The notes beneath the pieces were generated by a model. The model saw only the letters and a program-made list of their open reading frames with translations, was not told the origin of the DNA and made no database searches. The position numbers and the translations under genes are program-made. A DNA stretch of 64,000 nt from Sphingobacterium multivorum (GTDB taxonomy: Bacteria > Bacteroidota > Bacteroidia > Sphingobacteriales > Sphingobacteriaceae): NCBI RefSeq assembly GCF_039511225.1, contig NZ_CP154261.1, positions 1 through 64,000 on the forward strand. Direction: 5' to 3'. Numbering within the stretch: position 1 is the first letter of the stretch; each line of letters starts with the position of its first letter. Below, in pieces: positions 41,515-51,767 of this stretch.

Positions 41515-44500
41515 ATGAAAGAATTTCTACTTACAACGTGTGCCATCGCACTTGGAACAGGGTTGTACGCACAAACGACCCAAGCCGGGTTTTCTGGAAA
41601 GATTACGGACGAGAACAACAAAGGGGTTCATGGTGCTTCCATCGAAGTGCGGAATGAATCGACCGGTTTCACAACGAAGACTTCAACCAATGCAAATGGC
41701 GACTTCAACTTTAAGGAGTTACCTTTAGGCGGTCCATATACGATCAAAGTTACTTATATAGGCTATGGCGAACAGGTGCGTTCGGGATTTAATTTAAATC
41801 AGGGTGATATTGTACGCTTGACCATTCCTATTCAAAACACGTCGAATGTATTGGAAACCGTTGAATTAACAGGAATAAGTACGCTAAAGAATAAAATAGA
41901 AAATCTAGGTGCTGCTACAGCGGTTACAGCCAAGGACATCGCGAAGTTGCCTGTCAACGGCCGGAATTTTACGTCGTTAATGGATCTGTCTCCTTTGAGT
42001 AAGGGCGATAATATCGGTGGCCAGTTGGGTTCTTCTACTAATTTTACGATTGATGGTATGAATGCCAAAAATCCGACTTCTGCGGGTTCAACAACCAGTC
42101 GTAGTGGCGCACCTTTTTCCATTTCGATAGAAGCAGTCCGTGAATTTAAAGTGGTCACCAACCAGTATGATGTGACTTACGGAAGAGCGGGAGGAGGAAC
42201 AGTCAGTGCGGTGACCAAACAGGGAACAAATCAAACGCACGGAAGTGCATGGCTTTATTCAAGGGCCGATTGGTTGTCCAGTCCGTACGATATCAGAGGA
42301 AATAAACGAAGCAATGATTTCTCTACCTATCAATACGGATTTACATTGGGCGGCCCGATTATAAAGGACAAATTACATTATTTTGTAGCCTGGGATCATC
42401 AACGCGATGCCCGCCCACTGATTATTGCGGATATCAATTCTGAGGCCGACGAGAAGAGATTTAATGTCACTAATGCCACCTTGGATGAGTTTGTCAATAT
42501 CGGACGTAACAAGTATGGATTGGGCAATGAACGTCAATATGGTGCTTTTGATAAAAAGCGAGGGTCTGATGCGATTTTTGGGCGAATTGACTGGCAAATT
42601 AATGAGAAAAACTTGTTGACGATCCGAAATAACTTTACAAGTGACAATAATAAGTTGGGATTACAGGATAATAAGCCAATTACCTTGTATGAATCTTATG
42701 GAAATGATAAAAACATTGATAACAGTCTATTGGCAACTTTGCGTACGACTATTTCATCTAAGGTAACGAATGAATTGAAAGTACAACATCTCTATACCTA
42801 TCAAAAAAGTAGCCCAGGAGATCTTTTACCAAGTCAAAATATTCCCCGTGCAATTGTAGAGGATGCAGTATCTAAGGTCGCTGGAGAAGATAAAAAGACC
42901 ACATTGCAGTTGGGCGGACATCGTTTTGCACAGGAATCATTTAAAAATAATGTATTTCAGCTTGTTAATAATATCTATTACAGTACCGATAATATCAATT
43001 ACACCTTTGGGGTCGACTTGATGTATACCCACGCAAACTCGATTTATGGAAGTGAGGTCAATGGGCGCTTTCACTTTAGACCGAGTGATGGAAAGACAGC
43101 CATGCAAAACTTTAACGACATGAAGCCATATGCTTATTATCGTGAAGTTCCTTTGGTAAGTGATCCAGCTGTGGTCGGTAAGATATTCAATGCCGGTGCA
43201 TATGGTCAGTTACAGACCAAGTTGGCACAGGGGTTGGATTTGGTTGCGGGATTACGATTGGATTACGGACATTATCCAACCTCTCCTTTGAATGAAGAAT
43301 TGCTGAAAGAAGTGGGGGTGCGTACAGATCACAAATTGAAATCTTTTGTTGTACAGCCTCGTTTCCAGATGACTTGGGATGTGAATGAAGAACGAAAGGA
43401 CTTTTTCCGGATAGGAGCAGGTGTTTTCGCCTCAGATATTAACAATTATATGACCATCAATAACTTGACTTTCGACGGTAAGCATTTTGCGACGGTTGAT
43501 GTCCGAGGTAATGATGTACCTACACCTAATTTTGTGGGCTATAGAAAGGACCCGTTGACAACACCAACATTGGCGCAGTTTCAAGTACCTACGATCAATA
43601 CCTATGGACCCGACGCTAAAATTCCAGTAGTCTACAAGGCAAATGTATCTTATACGCATTTCTTCACCGAAAAGTTAAAAGCGAGTCTTTCAGGGTATAT
43701 GAATCTTGGGCGTAATAACTATATGTATGTGGATCGTAATATGGTGAAAGATCCGTTCTTTAGATTAGCGAATGAAGACAATAGGGGCGTTTTTGTTCCT
43801 GCGGCATCGATTGTTGATGGGGCTCCGGATTGGAAAAAGGGACGGATTTCCAATAAATTCGGCCGCGTACTAGAATTGAACTCTGAAGGAAAAGTGAATC
43901 AGTTTGCAGTCGTATTGGATGCAAGTTATCAATATTACAAAGATGGATCTATATCGGTTAGCTATACCTGGAATGATGCGAAAGATAATACTTCTTTCAA
44001 TGGAAACGTGGCGAATACAGCGACCTTATCTTTGGCAGTAAAAGATGATCCGCGCGATTTGAGCAAGATGAGTTATTCGAACAATCAATTCCGCAATAAG
44101 ATTGTGATCTATGGTACTTTACCAACATTTTATGGTGTCAGCGTGGGAGTACGGTACTCAGGTATTGGTGGTACGCGATACAGTTTGTTGGCCGGAGGAA
44201 ATATAAATGGAGACTTTGTTGCTGGGGACAATGATCTGGCCTTTATCTTTGATCCCAATAATCCCAATACGTCAAAACAGCTGATTAGTGGATTGAATAA
44301 TTTGTTGAATAATCCAGAAGCGAGTCAGAGCCTTAAAGATTTTATTAAAAAATATCAAGGTAAAATAGCTGAACGTAATGGTGGAGTAAATGGTTTTTAT
44401 GGTTTGATCGACCTTCGAATTGCTAAAAAATTCAATTTATATAAAAACCATGCATTGGAGCTCTCGGGAGATCTTTTCAATGTTGCCAACTTATTTAAGA

Positions 44501-44694
44501 AGACTTGGGGCGTAAATGAGTCTTTGGGTAATCAAAATCTATATGCTTTAGGCGGAAAGGATGCCGCTGGAGAGAAATTGGTGCCTTTTGATGTTACGAA
44601 ACAGCAGTTTAATTATAATGTAAACAACTCTGGTATCGTCTCACCTTCGGGTAACCCCTATCAATTCCAATTGGGATTAAGGTATTCGTTCTAA
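41515..44694 (+). CDS. TonB-dependent receptor with N-terminal carboxypeptidase-like domain (Oar type)
   Basis: The 1,059-residue outer-membrane protein has a signal peptide (MKEFLLTTCAIALGTGLYAQ), a CarboxypepD_reg-like domain (about 25-115; FSGKITDENNKGVHGASIEV), a plug (about 120-245; AAVTAKDIAKLPVNGRNFTSL, FTIDGMN, VTYGRAGGGTVSAVTKQG) and a beta-barrel ending in a terminal Phe (LGLRYSF). The plug sequence LPVNGRNF-T/A-x-L resembles Oar-like receptors, in contrast to SusC. No SusD follows, supporting that it is not a glycan-utilisation SusC. Substrate unknown. The 293-bp upstream gap (after the bshC terminator) has no clear promoter. Confidence 0.92.
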   Translation: MKEFLLTTCAIALGTGLYAQTTQAGFSGKITDENNKGVHGASIEVRNESTGFTTKTSTNANGDFNFKELPLGGPYTIKVTYIGYGEQVRSGFNLNQGDIVRLTIPIQNTSNVLETVELTGISTLKNKIENLGAATAVTAKDIAKLPVNGRNFTSLMDLSPLSKGDNIGGQLGSSTNFTIDGMNAKNPTSAGSTTSRSGAPFSISIEAVREFKVVTNQYDVTYGRAGGGTVSAVTKQGTNQTHGSAWLYSRADWLSSPYDIRGNKRSNDFSTYQYGFTLGGPIIKDKLHYFVAWDHQRDARPLIIADINSEADEKRFNVTNATLDEFVNIGRNKYGLGNERQYGAFDKKRGSDAIFGRIDWQINEKNLLTIRNNFTSDNNKLGLQDNKPITLYESYGNDKNIDNSLLATLRTTISSKVTNELKVQHLYTYQKSSPGDLLPSQNIPRAIVEDAVSKVAGEDKKTTLQLGGHRFAQESFKNNVFQLVNNIYYSTDNINYTFGVDLMYTHANSIYGSEVNGRFHFRPSDGKTAMQNFNDMKPYAYYREVPLVSDPAVVGKIFNAGAYGQLQTKLAQGLDLVAGLRLDYGHYPTSPLNEELLKEVGVRTDHKLKSFVVQPRFQMTWDVNEERKDFFRIGAGVFASDINNYMTINNLTFDGKHFATVDVRGNDVPTPNFVGYRKDPLTTPTLAQFQVPTINTYGPDAKIPVVYKANVSYTHFFTEKLKASLSGYMNLGRNNYMYVDRNMVKDPFFRLANEDNRGVFVPAASIVDGAPDWKKGRISNKFGRVLELNSEGKVNQFAVVLDASYQYYKDGSISVSYTWNDAKDNTSFNGNVANTATLSLAVKDDPRDLSKMSYSNNQFRNKIVIYGTLPTFYGVSVGVRYSGIGGTRYSLLAGGNINGDFVAGDNDLAFIFDPNNPNTSKQLISGLNNLLNNPEASQSLKDFIKKYQGKIAERNGGVNGFYGLIDLRIAKKFNLYKNHALELSGDLFNVANLFKKTWGVNESLGNQNLYALGGKDAAGEKLVPFDVTKQQFNYNVNNSGIVSPSGNPYQFQLGLRYSF

Positions 44695-44728
44695 TCACAT
44701 AAAACGATATAAAAGACACTTTTCATGG

Positions 44729-44771
44729 CGAAGCCCCCAAAAGCACTAGTTTTGGGGGCTTCGTCTTTTAC
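44729..44771 (+). terminator. Strong hairpin after the TonB receptor gene
   Basis: CGAAGCCCCCAAAA (44729-44742) and TTTTGGGGGCTTCG (44750-44763) pair perfectly around GCACTAG. The following TCTTTTA is a modest T-run, and none is seen on the opposite strand. Confidence 0.75.
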
Positions 44772-44835
44772 AGTCATTAGATCTAAGCTTATGAAGGTTT
44801 ACATGCAATAGGGTTTGTAGGCAGATCTTTGATCG

Positions 44836-45786
44836 CTATACAGGGACCTTTTCTTTTGGAAGAAAAACTTCGGCCATCATGTGACGCACACTTCCACCGC
44901 CACAGGTCTCGATAACATGGAGATCCTGATGAATGATTTTGCCATGCTTTTCTAATTGCGCTGTTTGGTATAAAGTCAATGAAGATAAAGCCTTGTTGCT
45001 CAGGACAATAAAACGATTCCCGTATTTATTTCTTACCTGTAGGCAGTTTGCCGCAAAAGATTCGAGTTGGTTTTCGTTGATTTCAATGATCTCCTTGCCT
45101 GTATCTTTTAAGCTTTTTAGTAGCGTTTCGAGCTCAGACTGATTATCGATTGCCTGCGGACATAAGATGGCAAAGTCTTCACCCACCGCTAGGACGACAT
45201 TGGTGTGATAGATAGGTTTCCGCTCTCCATCGACCGTTTGGAAGGCGTGAAATACAACCGGTGTATAATTTTCAGTTCTGCAATATTCATCGAGCATACT
45301 TCTGTCCGCTCTTTCGGATAAGGCGCAGTAGGCTATACGGTGAGCACGGTCCAAGACGAGCGCGCCAGTGCCCTCCAAATATTGTTTATTGTTTTCGGCT
45401 TCACTTAAATCCTTGGTTAGTTTTACATAATAACCGTTTTGCTTCAATGGCCCTTCGAAATCCAATAAATGTTCTTTTCGACGATTTGGAGCAAACATGG
45501 GATAGAAAATTATTTTTCCATCCTGATGAAAGGAGACAATATTGTTGGGGAATATACTGTCGGGGCTTTCTGATTTCTCGTCGTCCTGAATGACAGTCAC
45601 CAAAATTCCATGTGACTTCAATTCATTTACTAGCGCGTCAAACTCTCCTTGCGCTTCTTTGTTGACTTCTTCTATACTGAGGTTTTCGATATCCTTTTGG
45701 AAGAAGTTGTTGACCGCGGTCTGTTCATTTTTACGGAAGACAGCGGGTCTTACTAAAAGAACGCTGTCTGTTACCTGTTTTCTCAT
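44836..45786 (-). CDS. ctlX: Amidinotransferase-fold hydrolase (citrulline utilisation hydrolase CtlX type)
   Basis: The 316-residue protein is in the pentein (arginine deiminase/amidinotransferase) superfamily. The catalytic set is visible: Asp76 in SPDSIFPNN, Glu138 in LEGTGALVLD, His194 in YHTNVVLAVG and Cys295 in ETCGGGSVRHMMAEVF. This pattern matches CtlX-type proteins, proposed for citrulline use, and is near arginine deiminase and dimethylargininase. The name is by recall of NCBI-style family annotation. It stands alone, divergent from gcvP across a 575-bp gap. Confidence 0.85.
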   Translation of the reverse strand: MRKQVTDSVLLVRPAVFRKNEQTAVNNFFQKDIENLSIEEVNKEAQGEFDALVNELKSHGILVTVIQDDEKSESPDSIFPNNIVSFHQDGKIIFYPMFAPNRRKEHLLDFEGPLKQNGYYVKLTKDLSEAENNKQYLEGTGALVLDRAHRIAYCALSERADRSMLDEYCRTENYTPVVFHAFQTVDGERKPIYHTNVVLAVGEDFAILCPQAIDNQSELETLLKSLKDTGKEIIEINENQLESFAANCLQVRNKYGNRFIVLSNKALSSLTLYQTAQLEKHGKIIHQDLHVIETCGGGSVRHMMAEVFLPKEKVPV

Positions 45787-46361
45787 GGTTTATAATCGTT
45801 ACTTCGCTGTTTTATATTCGTTAAAAAGAAATGATATTCGTTTTTTGTGATAATTTACATTTGTCAAAAGAGATGCTTCCCTAGCTGGATAATGTTTTCT
45901 TCGTTAAGATTTCTGATCGCAACATACTCTTGATATCAGTTGTTCTTAGCAAAAAAGTGTATATCGTTATTTCGAAGTCACTTTACAATTGGTACATATA
46001 CTAATTTATTGAAAATTCATGGGCATTGCAAAAAAGGATAGTGAAGTAATGAAAGAAATGCGCGGGTGAAATAGCAGATAATCCTGTCTTTTTTTAAAAT
46101 TGTAGCAAGCGATTGTTGTATTGTTTGTTATATTTATAATGAACAACCTGTATGTTTGAGGTTATTCCAAAAATTAATTGACAAAGACAATCGATTGCAT
46201 TTCGGTAGCTCAGTAAAACTGACTTTTTATCCACTTTTTTGCTTCGTTTTCAGTCATTTATTTTGCTATCTTTGCTCATCCAAAAAACGACTGTTTATAA
46301 GAGAGTTAATTGCCTAATTATTATGTCGCTAACTATCTATAAGCGTTAACTTTTTGCACAC
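45787..46361. other. 575-bp gap between ctlX and gcvP
   Basis: It holds the gcvP -7 box at 46267-46274 and an 87-nt gcvP leader. TACATTTG at 45856-45863 matches the box but points away from any nearby start. I see no glycine riboswitch (no paired aptamer with the conserved GGA-rich cores) and no coding frame. Confidence 0.5.
46267..46274 (+). promoter_or_regulatory. -7 promoter box for gcvP
   Basis: TATCTTTG matches TAnnTTTG; a TTTG ending at 46241 is 25 bp upstream, a little far for a -33 element. The leader to the ATG is about 85 nt. Confidence 0.55.
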
Positions 46362-49235
46362 ATGAGCAATATACACTTCCAAGAAAAATTCGAAAGTCGC
46401 CACAATGGCCCAAGTCCAGTTGAAGCGAATGAAATGTTGGCTAAATTAGGCGTTTCGTCAATTGACCAGCTTATTGACCAAACGGTCCCTTCTCAAATTC
46501 GTGCTCCAAAACCTTTAAATCTTCCCAAAGCATTGTCTGAGGTAGCCTATTTAAAGCGTATTGCGGAAATCGCTGAGAAAAATAAAGTTTTTAAATCTTT
46601 TATTGGTCAAGGTTATTACGATGTAATCCTTCCGGGCGTCATTCAACGCAATGTATTTGAAAACCCAGGATGGTATACGCAGTATACGCCTTATCAGGCG
46701 GAGATTGCACAAGGTAGGTTACAAGCTTTATTGAACTTCCAGACTGTAATTTGTGATTTCACAGGTTTAGAAATTGCCAATGCTTCTTTGTTGGATGAAG
46801 CTACGGCTGCAGCTGAAGCCATGTTTATGCTTTATTCAGCTCGGAAAAATAAAGATGCTAATGTTTTCTTGGTGTCGAACAATGCCTATCCGCAGACGAT
46901 TGATGTATTGAAGACCCGTGCTTTGTCTTTTGGTATCGAGCTTAAAATTGCGGCTATCGCTGAATCAGAATTAACAGACGATGTATTTGCTGCATTTGTT
47001 CAATATCCTGCTGCTGATGGCTCCATTGTCGATTATAAATCATTTGCTGCTACAGCGCACAGTAAGCATATTACCGTGTGTGCGGCGGCAGATTTGATGA
47101 GCTTAGCCTTATTGACGCCTCCGGGAGAATGGGGAGCAGATGTTGTTGTCGGTAACTCGCAACGTTTTGGCGTACCAATGGGCTTTGGCGGCCCTCATGC
47201 AGCCTATTTTGCGACACGCGACAGCTTTAAACGTAATATCCCAGGCCGTATTATCGGTGTTACTTCTGATTCAAATGGCAAATATGCATTGCGTATGGCT
47301 TTGCAGACTCGTGAACAACATATCCGTCGCGATAAAGCCTCTTCAAATATTTGTACTGCACAAGCTCTTTTAGCGATTATGGCTTCTTTCTATGCCGTAT
47401 ACCATGGCCCTGAAGGAATCAAAAATATAGCATCACGTATCAATGCATTGGCCAACCTGTTGGATCAAGCAATACAATCATTGGGTTATACGCAATTGAA
47501 TGCAGCTTATTTTGATACACTACGTGTAGACTTAGGTGCTCATGCTGGTGCTTTGAAATCTGAAGCATTAAATAACGAATTAAACTTCTATTACAATGGT
47601 TCGGAAGTTTCAATTGCTATAGACGAAACAACGACATACGAAGATATCAAGACAATCGTCAAAGTATTTGCTAAAATTCAAGGTAAAACATTGAATGACG
47701 TAGATTTCGATGCATTGGAAGAGAATTTAGGTTCTTCAATTCCTGCCGATTTAGTACGTACTTCTGCCTACTTAACACATCCAAACTTTAATAGCTATCA
47801 TTCTGAACATGAGATGTTGCGCTATATCAAATCTTTGGAAGCAAAAGATTTGTCGCTTTGCCACTCGATGATTCCATTGGGTTCATGTACGATGAAATTG
47901 AATGCTACAGCCGAAATGGTACCAGTTACTTGGGCGAGATTTGGCGGTTTGCATCCATTTGCTCCTGCAGATCAAACTTCTGGATATATGCAAATGATTG
48001 GCGAATTGAACGATTGGTTGTCTGAGATCACTGGTTTTGCAAAAATGAGCTTCCAGCCAAACTCAGGAGCACAAGGTGAGTACGCTGGTCTGATGGTTAT
48101 TCGTGCTTACCATGAGAGCCGTGGTGATCACGGACGTAATATCTGTTTGATTCCTGCTTCTGCACACGGAACGAACCCTGCTTCTGCTTCTATGGCTGGA
48201 TTGAAAGTGGTTGTTGTGAAATGTGATGAATTGGGAAATATCGATATTCCAGATTTAAGAGCAAAAGCGACTGAACATGCTGCAAACTTGAACTCACTGA
48301 TGGTGACTTATCCTTCTACACACGGTGTATTTGAAGAGTCTATTATTGAAGTCTGTGAAATTGTTCATGCAAATGGTGGTCAGGTTTACATGGACGGTGC
48401 GAACATGAATGCACAGGTTGGATTGACGAGCCCAGGCCATATTGGCGCTGATGTTTGTCACTTGAACCTCCATAAAACATTCTGTATTCCTCACGGTGGA
48501 GGAGGTCCAGGTATGGGGCCTATCGGTGTTGCAAAACACTTGGTTCCTTTCTTACCTAACCACGAAGTGGTTTCTACTTCTGGTGAAGAGGGCATCTCTG
48601 CCGTTTCTGCAGCTCCATTTGGTTCAGCATCAATCTTGCTTATTTCCCATGCCTATATTTCAATGATGGGTGGTGAAGGTTTGACAAATGCGACAAGAAC
48701 AGCCATATTAAATGCAAACTATATTAAAGCGCGTTTAGAAAATGCATATCCAGTACTTTATTCTGGTACTAACGGACGTTGTGCACACGAAATGATCTTA
48801 GATTGCCGTGGATTCAAAAACTTTGGTATCGAGGTCGCAGATATTGCAAAACGTTTGATGGATTATGGTTTCCACGCACCAACTGTTTCTTTCCCTGTGG
48901 CAGGAACATTGATGGTTGAGCCTACGGAGTCTGAGTCTAAGGCTGAATTGGATCGTTTCTGTGATGCATTGGTTGCTATCCGTGAAGAGATCGCTGCGGT
49001 TGAAGCAGGAGAGGTAGATCAAGCTAACAATGTACTGAAACATGCACCACATACCGCTTCGGTTGTAACCGCAGATGAGTGGGACAGACCTTACAGCCGT
49101 CAAACAGCCGCATACCCATTGGAGTATGTAAGAGAACGTAAATTCTGGCCTTCGGTAGGACGTGTAAACGACTCTCAAGGTGACCGTACATTGATTTGTT
49201 CGTGTCCATCAATTGAAGAGTACGCCGAAGCATAG
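46362..49235 (+). CDS. gcvP: Glycine dehydrogenase (decarboxylating), P protein
   Basis: GcvP decarboxylates glycine and transfers aminomethyl to lipoyl-H protein; with GcvT, GcvH and Lpd it forms the glycine cleavage system. The 957-residue chain is the fused (single-polypeptide) P protein, with [33 protein letters not shown] near the N-terminus and the PLP lysine Lys705 in [17 protein letters not shown]. It also has [20 protein letters not shown], typical for P proteins. gcvT lies at 28952-30034. A terminator follows. Confidence 0.98.
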   Translation: MSNIHFQEKFESRHNGPSPVEANEMLAKLGVSSIDQLIDQTVPSQIRAPKPLNLPKALSEVAYLKRIAEIAEKNKVFKSFIGQGYYDVILPGVIQRNVFENPGWYTQYTPYQAEIAQGRLQALLNFQTVICDFTGLEIANASLLDEATAAAEAMFMLYSARKNKDANVFLVSNNAYPQTIDVLKTRALSFGIELKIAAIAESELTDDVFAAFVQYPAADGSIVDYKSFAATAHSKHITVCAAADLMSLALLTPPGEWGADVVVGNSQRFGVPMGFGGPHAAYFATRDSFKRNIPGRIIGVTSDSNGKYALRMALQTREQHIRRDKASSNICTAQALLAIMASFYAVYHGPEGIKNIASRINALANLLDQAIQSLGYTQLNAAYFDTLRVDLGAHAGALKSEALNNELNFYYNGSEVSIAIDETTTYEDIKTIVKVFAKIQGKTLNDVDFDALEENLGSSIPADLVRTSAYLTHPNFNSYHSEHEMLRYIKSLEAKDLSLCHSMIPLGSCTMKLNATAEMVPVTWARFGGLHPFAPADQTSGYMQMIGELNDWLSEITGFAKMSFQPNSGAQGEYAGLMVIRAYHESRGDHGRNICLIPASAHGTNPASASMAGLKVVVVKCDELGNIDIPDLRAKATEHAANLNSLMVTYPSTHGVFEESIIEVCEIVHANGGQVYMDGANMNAQVGLTSPGHIGADVCHLNLHKTFCIPHGGGGPGMGPIGVAKHLVPFLPNHEVVSTSGEEGISAVSAAPFGSASILLISHAYISMMGGEGLTNATRTAILNANYIKARLENAYPVLYSGTNGRCAHEMILDCRGFKNFGIEVADIAKRLMDYGFHAPTVSFPVAGTLMVEPTESESKAELDRFCDALVAIREEIAAVEAGEVDQANNVLKHAPHTASVVTADEWDRPYSRQTAAYPLEYVRERKFWPSVGRVNDSQGDRTLICSCPSIEEYAEA

Positions 49236-49252
49236 TCTCGGTAGCTATAATG

Positions 49253-49285
49253 AAGGCCTCTATATTCGTATAGAGGCCTTTTTTT
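49253..49285 (+). terminator. Terminator after gcvP
   Basis: AAGGCCTCTATA pairs with TATAGAGGCCTT around loop TTCG, followed by a run of T. Confidence 0.9.
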
Positions 49286-49436
49286 GTGCAATCTGTTCAG
49301 ATGCGTGGGTAAAAGAAAAATAGAAAGGTACTCTGGTTAAACTTTACCGTCGAAGGATCGTATGCAAACCGATTTTAAAATTTAGATTAATTATATTATT
49401 TTGCTCTTTTTGGCGTTTTAATTAAAACTGATAATC

Positions 49437-50093
49437 ATGAAAAGACAATGGAAAGTAATGCCTGTTCTCTTAGGACTGGGCCTTTTGGTCGCGAGCTGCG
49501 GCAACAGCAAATCCAGTGAAGGGAGTGAAGATGCTAAGGAGAAAGAGGCTGGGATTTCGGATGTAGTTAAAGGAGTATCCAACTTGGATAACCTGAGTGA
49601 TGGAGCAAAAAAATTGGAAGACCTTCAAGCCAAACTTAAATCCGAAAAACCATTAAGTTCGGAAGAGTTGAAGGCTTTTTTACCGGAAAGCTTAGATGGT
49701 TTAAAAAGAACTTCCTATTCTGGCGGATCCATGTATGGGGCAGAGGTTGTATCTGGAGAGGCGACATATACTGTAGATAATCAAAAGGAAATTAAAGTCA
49801 ATATTATTGATGGAGCGGGCGAAACAGCTTCGGCAATCGTGGGATTGGCGCAAATGGGCTTCATGGTAGATTCAGAGAAAATTACAGATACTGAAATAGA
49901 AAAAACTGGCGAGTTTGAAGGCAAACGGGCAAAAACAACGGATAGTAAAGGAGTGGAAGGCTCAACGGCGAAAAGTTCCGAAATAAGTTATCTCGAGAAA
50001 GATCGCTATTTAATTACCCTTCGGGGAAATGGGTATAGCTTGGACGAGCTGAAAGGTTTTTTGACAAAATTAAACCTCAGCGCACTGAAATAA
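49437..50093 (+). CDS. Lipoprotein of unknown function
   Basis: The 218-residue protein has a lipoprotein signal (LGLGLLVASC, Cys21) and a Ser/Glu-rich linker with GSEDAKEKEAG. Then a globular region has LPESLDGLKRTSYSGGS and YLITLRGNGYSLDELKGFL. I do not recognise a family. It could be a periplasmic protein anchored to a membrane. The gene stands alone, between gcvP and an amidase gene, with no shared promoter elements visible. Confidence 0.7.
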   Translation: MKRQWKVMPVLLGLGLLVASCGNSKSSEGSEDAKEKEAGISDVVKGVSNLDNLSDGAKKLEDLQAKLKSEKPLSSEELKAFLPESLDGLKRTSYSGGSMYGAEVVSGEATYTVDNQKEIKVNIIDGAGETASAIVGLAQMGFMVDSEKITDTEIEKTGEFEGKRAKTTDSKGVEGSTAKSSEISYLEKDRYLITLRGNGYSLDELKGFLTKLNLSALK

Positions 50094-50250
50094 TAAAAAA
50101 CGTAATTATACTATAAAGGAGGAATGACCTACATTATCCCATATATGTATAAGAAAAGGGCCTTTGGAAAATATACCCGACAATAGGATGGACTTAATAA
50201 ATTTGTTTTTATTGGCAAATTTGCCTTAGTTTGTGCTGAAACATTTCAAT

Positions 50251-51078
50251 ATGAAGATACTAAAATTTTCCATCAATCTTTGTGTAGCAACAGCATTATT
50301 GGTCTCCTGTGCAGGAGGGAAATACGCGAAGACTGAAAAGGTATATAAGAAGCAAGCAAAAGAATTTTCAAAACTCTATAAACAGTCGCCTGTCACGGGG
50401 CAATTGGAGAAGGCGAATGTCAAAGATCAACAATGGATTGCATCGATTAATTTCGGTATACGTAAGCCCAATTTCGTTGTCATTCATCACACGGCGCAGG
50501 ATTCTTTGGGACAGACCATCCGTACATTTCATTCCGCGAAAGCAGGTGTAAGCTCCCATTATGTGGTTGGTCGGGATGGAAAAGTAGTGCAGATGGTCAA
50601 TGACCTCTATCGTGCGCATCATGCAGGGTTGGGGAAATGGGGCAATGATACGGACCTCAATTCTTCTTCTATTGGCATTGAGCTGGACAATAATGGGACC
50701 ACTGACCCTTGGACTGATGCACAGATAAATGCCTTGACGCAGTTGCTAGCTTATTTAAAAACGACTTATAGAATTCCGCAGGCAAATTTTATTGGACATA
50801 TGGATCTGGCACCAACTCGAAAAAACGATCCATCACGTTTTCCTTGGAAAAAACTGGCTGATCAAGGATTCGGTTTTTGGTATGAGGACTATTTAGAAAC
50901 GCCTCCAGCAGACTTTAACCCGAAAATGGCATTACGTATTATCGGATACGATGTGAGTAATCTCGATGCGGCAATAAAAGCATTTAAGATTCACTACATT
51001 CAGCAGGACGTAAATACAGCGTTCATGGGAGAGAATGACCTTAAGATCCTTTATTCCATCTATAAAAAATTCTTATAG
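50251..51078 (+). CDS. N-acetylmuramoyl-L-alanine amidase (AmiD-like), lipoprotein
   Basis: The start at 50251 gives 275 residues with a lipoprotein signal (MKILKFSINLCVATALLVSC). The Amidase_2 domain (about 70-215) has PNFVVIHHTAQDSLGQTIRTF, SSHYVVGRDGKVVQMV, RAHHAGLGKWGNDTDLNSSS, SIGIELDN and a late HMDLAPTRKNDPSRFPW, which supply the zinc His, Asp and second His ligands. It cleaves the amide bond between MurNAc and the stem peptide in the envelope. A GTG 18 nt upstream is rejected because it adds non-signal residues. Downstream shares a terminator with idi. Confidence 0.9.
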   Translation: MKILKFSINLCVATALLVSCAGGKYAKTEKVYKKQAKEFSKLYKQSPVTGQLEKANVKDQQWIASINFGIRKPNFVVIHHTAQDSLGQTIRTFHSAKAGVSSHYVVGRDGKVVQMVNDLYRAHHAGLGKWGNDTDLNSSSIGIELDNNGTTDPWTDAQINALTQLLAYLKTTYRIPQANFIGHMDLAPTRKNDPSRFPWKKLADQGFGFWYEDYLETPPADFNPKMALRIIGYDVSNLDAAIKAFKIHYIQQDVNTAFMGENDLKILYSIYKKFL

Positions 51079-51096
51079 CGCTTTGCTAAACGAAAG

Positions 51097-51135
51097 AAAA
51101 AAGATCCTGCTTTTTGAAAGGCAGGATCTTTTTTT
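51097..51135. terminator. Bidirectional terminator between the amidase and idi genes
   Basis: AAAAAAGATCCTGC and GCAGGATCTTTTTT pair perfectly around a 10-nt loop, with A- and T-tracts on both sides. It separates the amidase gene from the convergent idi. Confidence 0.9.
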
Positions 51136-51151
51136 GTAAGGTATACGATTG

Positions 51152-51691
51152 TTATAATTTGTTTTTATATATACTGAAGTAGGTATCAAAAGCACGTTCA
51201 ATGATGAGTTTGAACCAGGGTGTAAACTGCTCGGGTGCTTGTTGTATTGCATCTTGAATTTCCTGTTGATTCAAGTATTTTGTTGCGGCAACTTCTTCTT
51301 CGTTAATTTGTGGAGTTCCATTAAATTTTCCGAATAAGACATAATCGAATTCATGCTCCGTAAGTCCGTTGTCAAATTGAGCCTTATAAAGGAACGAGAA
51401 GGTATCTTGAAGATCGACTGCTGCAATGCCTAGTTCTTCCATTAAACGCCTTTTGGAGGCCTCTACGTTACTTTCACCCAGTCGCTGATGAGAGCAGCAG
51501 CTATTGGTCCAAAGTCCGCCACAGTGGTATTTACCTAATGCTCTTTGTTGCAGCAGCAATTCATCTTGATCATTGAACAAAAATACGCTAAAAGCACGGT
51601 GCAATAGCCCTTTTTCATGGGCTTCATATTTCTCCATGCTACCAATCATATTGTCATTGCTGTCGACCAGGATTACATTTTCTTGCGTCAT
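51152..51691 (-). CDS. idi: Isopentenyl-diphosphate delta-isomerase (type I)
   Basis: Idi interconverts IPP and DMAPP. The 179-residue protein is a Nudix-fold enzyme with the catalytic region WTNSCCSHQR (Cys66, aligned with E. coli Cys67; His68), RRLMEELGI with metal-binding Glu residues, and LTEHEFDYVLFGK with the catalytic Glu. Length is normal. TATCTTTA at 51704-51711, close to the -7 box, is 12 nt upstream of its start and overlaps the terminator of the upstream gene. It stands alone between two terminators. Confidence 0.95.
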   Translation of the reverse strand: MTQENVILVDSNDNMIGSMEKYEAHEKGLLHRAFSVFLFNDQDELLLQQRALGKYHCGGLWTNSCCSHQRLGESNVEASKRRLMEELGIAAVDLQDTFSFLYKAQFDNGLTEHEFDYVLFGKFNGTPQINEEEVAATKYLNQQEIQDAIQQAPEQFTPWFKLIIERAFDTYFSIYKNKL

Positions 51692-51701
51692 AAGGCATAA
51701 A

Positions 51702-51735
51702 AATAAAGATAGCCCAATTTAAGAAAATTGGGCTA
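51702..51735 (-). terminator. Terminator of the 51768-53081 gene, overlapping the idi promoter region
   Basis: TAGCCCAATTT on the minus strand pairs with AAATTGGGCTA around a 5-nt loop, then TCTTTATTTTT. The TATCTTTA near-match to the -7 box lies in its 3' part, so terminator and promoter are interlaced. Confidence 0.7.
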
Positions 51736-51767
51736 GATAATGAATTTAAATTTTGTAGACGATTTGC

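Noticed and set aside
41515..44694. SusC-type glycan transporter
   Set aside because: No SusD gene follows, and the plug sequence is of the Oar type.
45856..45863. TACATTTG as a promoter in the ctlX-gcvP gap
   Set aside because: It points toward gcvP but is 500 bp away, and a better box lies at 46267. A chance match is likely.
46275..46361. Glycine riboswitch in the gcvP leader
   Set aside because: The leader is only about 85 nt and shows no aptamer-like paired segments or conserved cores.
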